From Candidatus Saccharimonadota bacterium (lineage in GTDB: Bacteria > Patescibacteriota > Saccharimonadia > Saccharimonadales > Saccharimonadaceae): DNA of 64,000 nucleotides. Where the stretch lies: assembly GCA_017613135.1 (NCBI GenBank), contig JAGAEN010000007.1, forward strand, positions 1 through 64,000. Direction: 5' to 3'. The position numbers and the translations under genes were made by a program. The notes under the pieces are model-generated. The model had not been told where the DNA came from and did not search any database. It saw nothing but the letters and a program-made list of their open reading frames with translations. Positions 61,731 through 64,000 of the stretch are shown here, in pieces. Positions within the stretch are counted from its first letter, which is position 1. Every line of letters starts with the position of its first letter.

Positions 61731-62694
61731 GTTCTATCGAACTGCGGAGAGCGTTTCTCCGAAACACCCAGACAAACTTTGTGACCAAATCAGCGACGCG
61801 ATTTTGGATGCTTACTTAGAAAAAGACCCCGACGCTCGTGTCGCCGCTGAGACTTGTGGTGGTCACGGTGTAGTTTTTGTCACCGGCGAAATCACATCTA
61901 CTGCCGACGATATCGATATCGAAAAAATCGTTCACCGCATCGCCGGCGACGATGTCGAGGTTCACACCAAAATCGTCAAACAATCTCCCGAAATTGCCCA
62001 AGGCGTCGATACCGGTGGTGCCGGCGACCAGGGAATTATGATTGGCTACGCTACCGACGAGACTCCCGAAATGCTCCCACTTGAAGTCGTATTATCCCGC
62101 AAACTAAACGAATATATTTATGCCAAGCACCCTTACGACGGCAAAACTCAAGTCACCATCGCCCCAGACGGTACCATCGCCTCCATTGTCGCCAGTTTCC
62201 AAAACGTCAGCCAAGCCGAACTAAAAGAACTCGTTGAAGAGTTTATCAAGGACAATAATCTAAAAGGCGCTCTCGAACTTCACTTAAACCCCGCCGGCGA
62301 CTGGAATCAAGGCGGCTTTGACGCCGATACTGGCCTTACCGGTCGCAAACTCATTGTCGACAATTACGGCCCCCGCATCGCTATCGGCGGTGGCTGCTAT
62401 TCCGGCAAAGACGCCACCAAGGTCGACCGCTCCGCCGCTTATATGGCTAGAAAAATCGCCGTGGATTATCTAAGAAACCGCCACGCCCACGAAGTCCTGG
62501 TCCGCCTTGCTTACGCCATCGGCAAAGCCGAGCCTCTCGAAAAGACCGTCATTATCGACGGCCAGCCCGAAGAAATCGAAGGCTACGACCTCACTCCACG
62601 CGGCATCATCAACGCGCTAGATTTGAAGCGCCCCATCTACGAAGAGACCGCCCGCTACGGTCACTATGGCCACGCCTTCCCGTGGGACAAATAA
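61729..62694 (+). CDS. metK: S-adenosylmethionine synthetase (short form)
   Basis: A 321-residue enzyme, about 60 residues shorter than the usual 380-400. It retains RTAESVSPKHPDKLCDQISDAILD at the N-terminus, GAGDQGIMIGYATDE, the P-loop-like GGGCYSGKDATKVDRSAAYMAR and the C-terminal YGHYGH. It makes SAM from methionine and ATP and is controlled by a SAM riboswitch, which closes a feedback loop. A TATAAT overlapping the ftsK stop (61621-61626) is the likely promoter. Confidence 0.95.
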   Translation: MFYRTAESVSPKHPDKLCDQISDAILDAYLEKDPDARVAAETCGGHGVVFVTGEITSTADDIDIEKIVHRIAGDDVEVHTKIVKQSPEIAQGVDTGGAGDQGIMIGYATDETPEMLPLEVVLSRKLNEYIYAKHPYDGKTQVTIAPDGTIASIVASFQNVSQAELKELVEEFIKDNNLKGALELHLNPAGDWNQGGFDADTGLTGRKLIVDNYGPRIAIGGGCYSGKDATKVDRSAAYMARKIAVDYLRNRHAHEVLVRLAYAIGKAEPLEKTVIIDGQPEEIEGYDLTPRGIINALDLKRPIYEETARYGHYGHAFPWDK

Positions 62695-62757
62695 TTTTGT
62701 GTTTTTAGAATTTATATGCTACAATTAAAGTGCTTAACTTTAATTTTGGAGCAGGTA

Positions 62758-64000
62758 GTGCAAATAACAAAATCATTAAAATCATCAAATACATTAGAAA
62801 AAGACCGTATATTATACATAATGGTTCTTTCATTAATCTCATTAACTACTATTTCGGGCCTAGTTTTGTCTTCGCCCATTCTTTCTGCCCACGCTGATGA
62901 TTCTGTTGTCACCACTACCGCCGTCACCGTCTCCGAATCTTGCTCTATGACTGCCACGGTCGGCACACCACATTCTGCTAGCTTGCCAAATGGCACCTAT
63001 TCCGGCACTAGTTATCCAAATGGTGTTGGTACTACTACTTTAAGAGCCTTCTGTAATGACCGTCAAGGCTTTGCCATCTACGCTATTGGCTATACCGGTG
63101 ATGAATACGGTAATAACAAACTCCATTCAAATACTTTAGGCAATGATTATGATATTAATACTGGTATTTATACTTCTGGTTCTACTACTAACTCTACCTG
63201 GTCCATGAAACTATCTAGTGTAGCCGGAGACTTTGCCCCTACTATAACTGATGGTACTAATAATACAGAAAACTTCACCACCTGGCACGTAGTACCTAGT
63301 GAATATACCAAAGTAGCCTACAGAACTACCGGTACTGATATCCTAGTAGGTGGCTCGGGCACTGGTTCTTCAGTAGAAGTGACTTATGATGCTTATATCT
63401 CCTCCACCCAGCCTGCCGGCACCTATGTAGGACAAGTAAAATATACCCTAGTCCACCCAAGCACTGCTGGTAAACCTGTGACACCACTTAAGGATTCGGA
63501 TTGTCCAGCCGGCTATGTCTGCTATGCGCCTAACACATCGGACATTGAAGGCTCCATGTCTTCACTCGGCTCTATTTCTTCTTCACCTACTGCTGGTAAA
63601 ATCAGTGTGGGCACTTCCGCCACCACCATTAACCTTATCGCACCAAACTACAAACGAGAAGGTTATGGCTTTGCTGGTTGGAGTACAGATTTTACTACTA
63701 CAAATGCTAGTACTATTTACGGTCCAAATGAAACTCTCACGGTACCTTCTGCCACTCTCGCCACAAAGGGTATGATACTCTACCCAGTCTGGGTAGCCTC
63801 TTCTGGCACTCTTCAAGAGTTCTCCTGTGCAAGCTCTAGCTTAACTCCAGCAACCTATAATAGTACGACTGGTAAAGTCTCTGCTACCCTTTCTTCCATA
63901 ACTGCCCTTACTGATTCTCGTGACGGAAATGTCTACGCCGTAGCCAAGCTTGCAGATGGCTATTGCTGGATGATAGAAAACCTTCGCCTAGATGCCAATC
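62758..64000 (+). CDS. Secreted FISUMP/InlB-repeat protein, N-terminal part (runs off the right edge)
   Basis: About 414 codons are visible. The GTG at 62758 with GGAG upstream is preferred; an in-frame ATG at 62821 is an alternative. A signal peptide (hydrophobic VLSLISLTTISGLVL, cleavage after LSAHA) leads to a domain paralogous to the protein at the left edge (AIGYTGDEYGNNKL). Next come an InlB/Flg_new-like repeat (GYGFAGWSTDF, ILYPVW) and the beginning of a FISUMP module (DSRDGNVYAVAKLADGYCWMIENLRL). The -10 is TGC TACAAT with a leader of about 28 nt. Confidence 0.85.
   Translation, partial: MQITKSLKSSNTLEKDRILYIMVLSLISLTTISGLVLSSPILSAHADDSVVTTTAVTVSESCSMTATVGTPHSASLPNGTYSGTSYPNGVGTTTLRAFCNDRQGFAIYAIGYTGDEYGNNKLHSNTLGNDYDINTGIYTSGSTTNSTWSMKLSSVAGDFAPTITDGTNNTENFTTWHVVPSEYTKVAYRTTGTDILVGGSGTGSSVEVTYDAYISSTQPAGTYVGQVKYTLVHPSTAGKPVTPLKDSDCPAGYVCYAPNTSDIEGSMSSLGSISSSPTAGKISVGTSATTINLIAPNYKREGYGFAGWSTDFTTTNASTIYGPNETLTVPSATLATKGMILYPVWVASSGTLQEFSCASSSLTPATYNSTTGKVSATLSSITALTDSRDGNVYAVAKLADGYCWMIENLRLDAN

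Noticed and set aside
1-64000. CRISPR arrays, complete insertion sequences, prophage, or UGA recoding
   Set aside because: No regularly spaced repeats, complete transposase with terminal repeats, or phage genes were seen. UGA acts as a normal stop (for example at 9765-9767), which excludes the recoded SR1/Gracilibacteria code.

Overview
The window looks like a chromosomal segment from a small-genome Patescibacteria (CPR) bacterium, most likely Candidatus Saccharibacteria (TM7). This rests on compact, overlapping genes, a moderate-to-low GC content, an oriC order rpmH-rnpA-yidC-khpB diverging from dnaA-dnaN-recF, a short MetK, a Fem-type transferase, and large secreted FISUMP/InlB-repeat proteins. 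The LGFP-repeat protein also has an actinobacterial flavour, as expected for an epibiont of Actinobacteria. The lineage is inferred from content; no 16S rRNA gene is present.

Layout. Positions 1-0.46 kb hold the truncated start of a secreted protein. 0.5-4 kb carries a TylF-type methyltransferase and uvrA. 4.1-19.1 kb is an envelope-glycan region: a Gtr-type trio (membrane glucosyltransferase, GT2, and a GtrA-GT2 fusion), an ABC-2 polysaccharide exporter, two GT4-type transferases, WecB, an LGFP-repeat wall protein, an LCP ligase and a LexA-like DNA-binding protein. 19.2-25.3 kb is the origin region (khpB, yidC, rnpA, rpmH, oriC, dnaA, dnaN, recF). 25.3-35.9 kb has a large membrane-anchored protein, an RNA methyltransferase, tRNA-Ser, a MacB-type ABC pair, MurE beside a degenerate Mur-ligase paralogue, a RhuM-Fic protein and a CofE-like protein. 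35.9-43 kb mixes tRNA-Ser, tRNA-Arg, accessory small membrane proteins, PAP2, HIT and valS. 43-52 kb has FemAB, DUF3137, a P-type ATPase, tsaD, rlmH, a PP2C phosphatase and tRNA-Gln. 52-64 kb has a 2182-residue FISUMP surface protein, ftsK, a SAM riboswitch with metK, and the start of another FISUMP protein.

The most unusual content is a family of structured palindromic insertions. A 72-bp core is present in three unrelated conserved genes (valS, a P-type ATPase, tsaD). It is read in three different frames, is open in five of six frames, and shows paired compensatory changes supporting two hairpins. In each case it is flanked by inverted copies of host coding sequence, so the complete palindrome is about 115-118 bp. 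valS holds a second, larger in-frame palindrome. Related tandem-GA hairpins follow 22-nt copies of the 3' ends of tRNA-Ser and tRNA-Gln, both copies breaking at the same T-loop position. This resembles Rickettsia palindromic elements in behaviour, but I recognise no described family.

A second general feature is transcription. At least 17 genes have an extended -10 (TGnTATAAT-like) whose last base lies exactly 6 nt before the start codon, which predicts leaderless mRNAs. Several accessory genes instead have -35/-10 promoters with a 17-bp spacer, leaders and Shine-Dalgarno sites. Some start codons were corrected on this basis.
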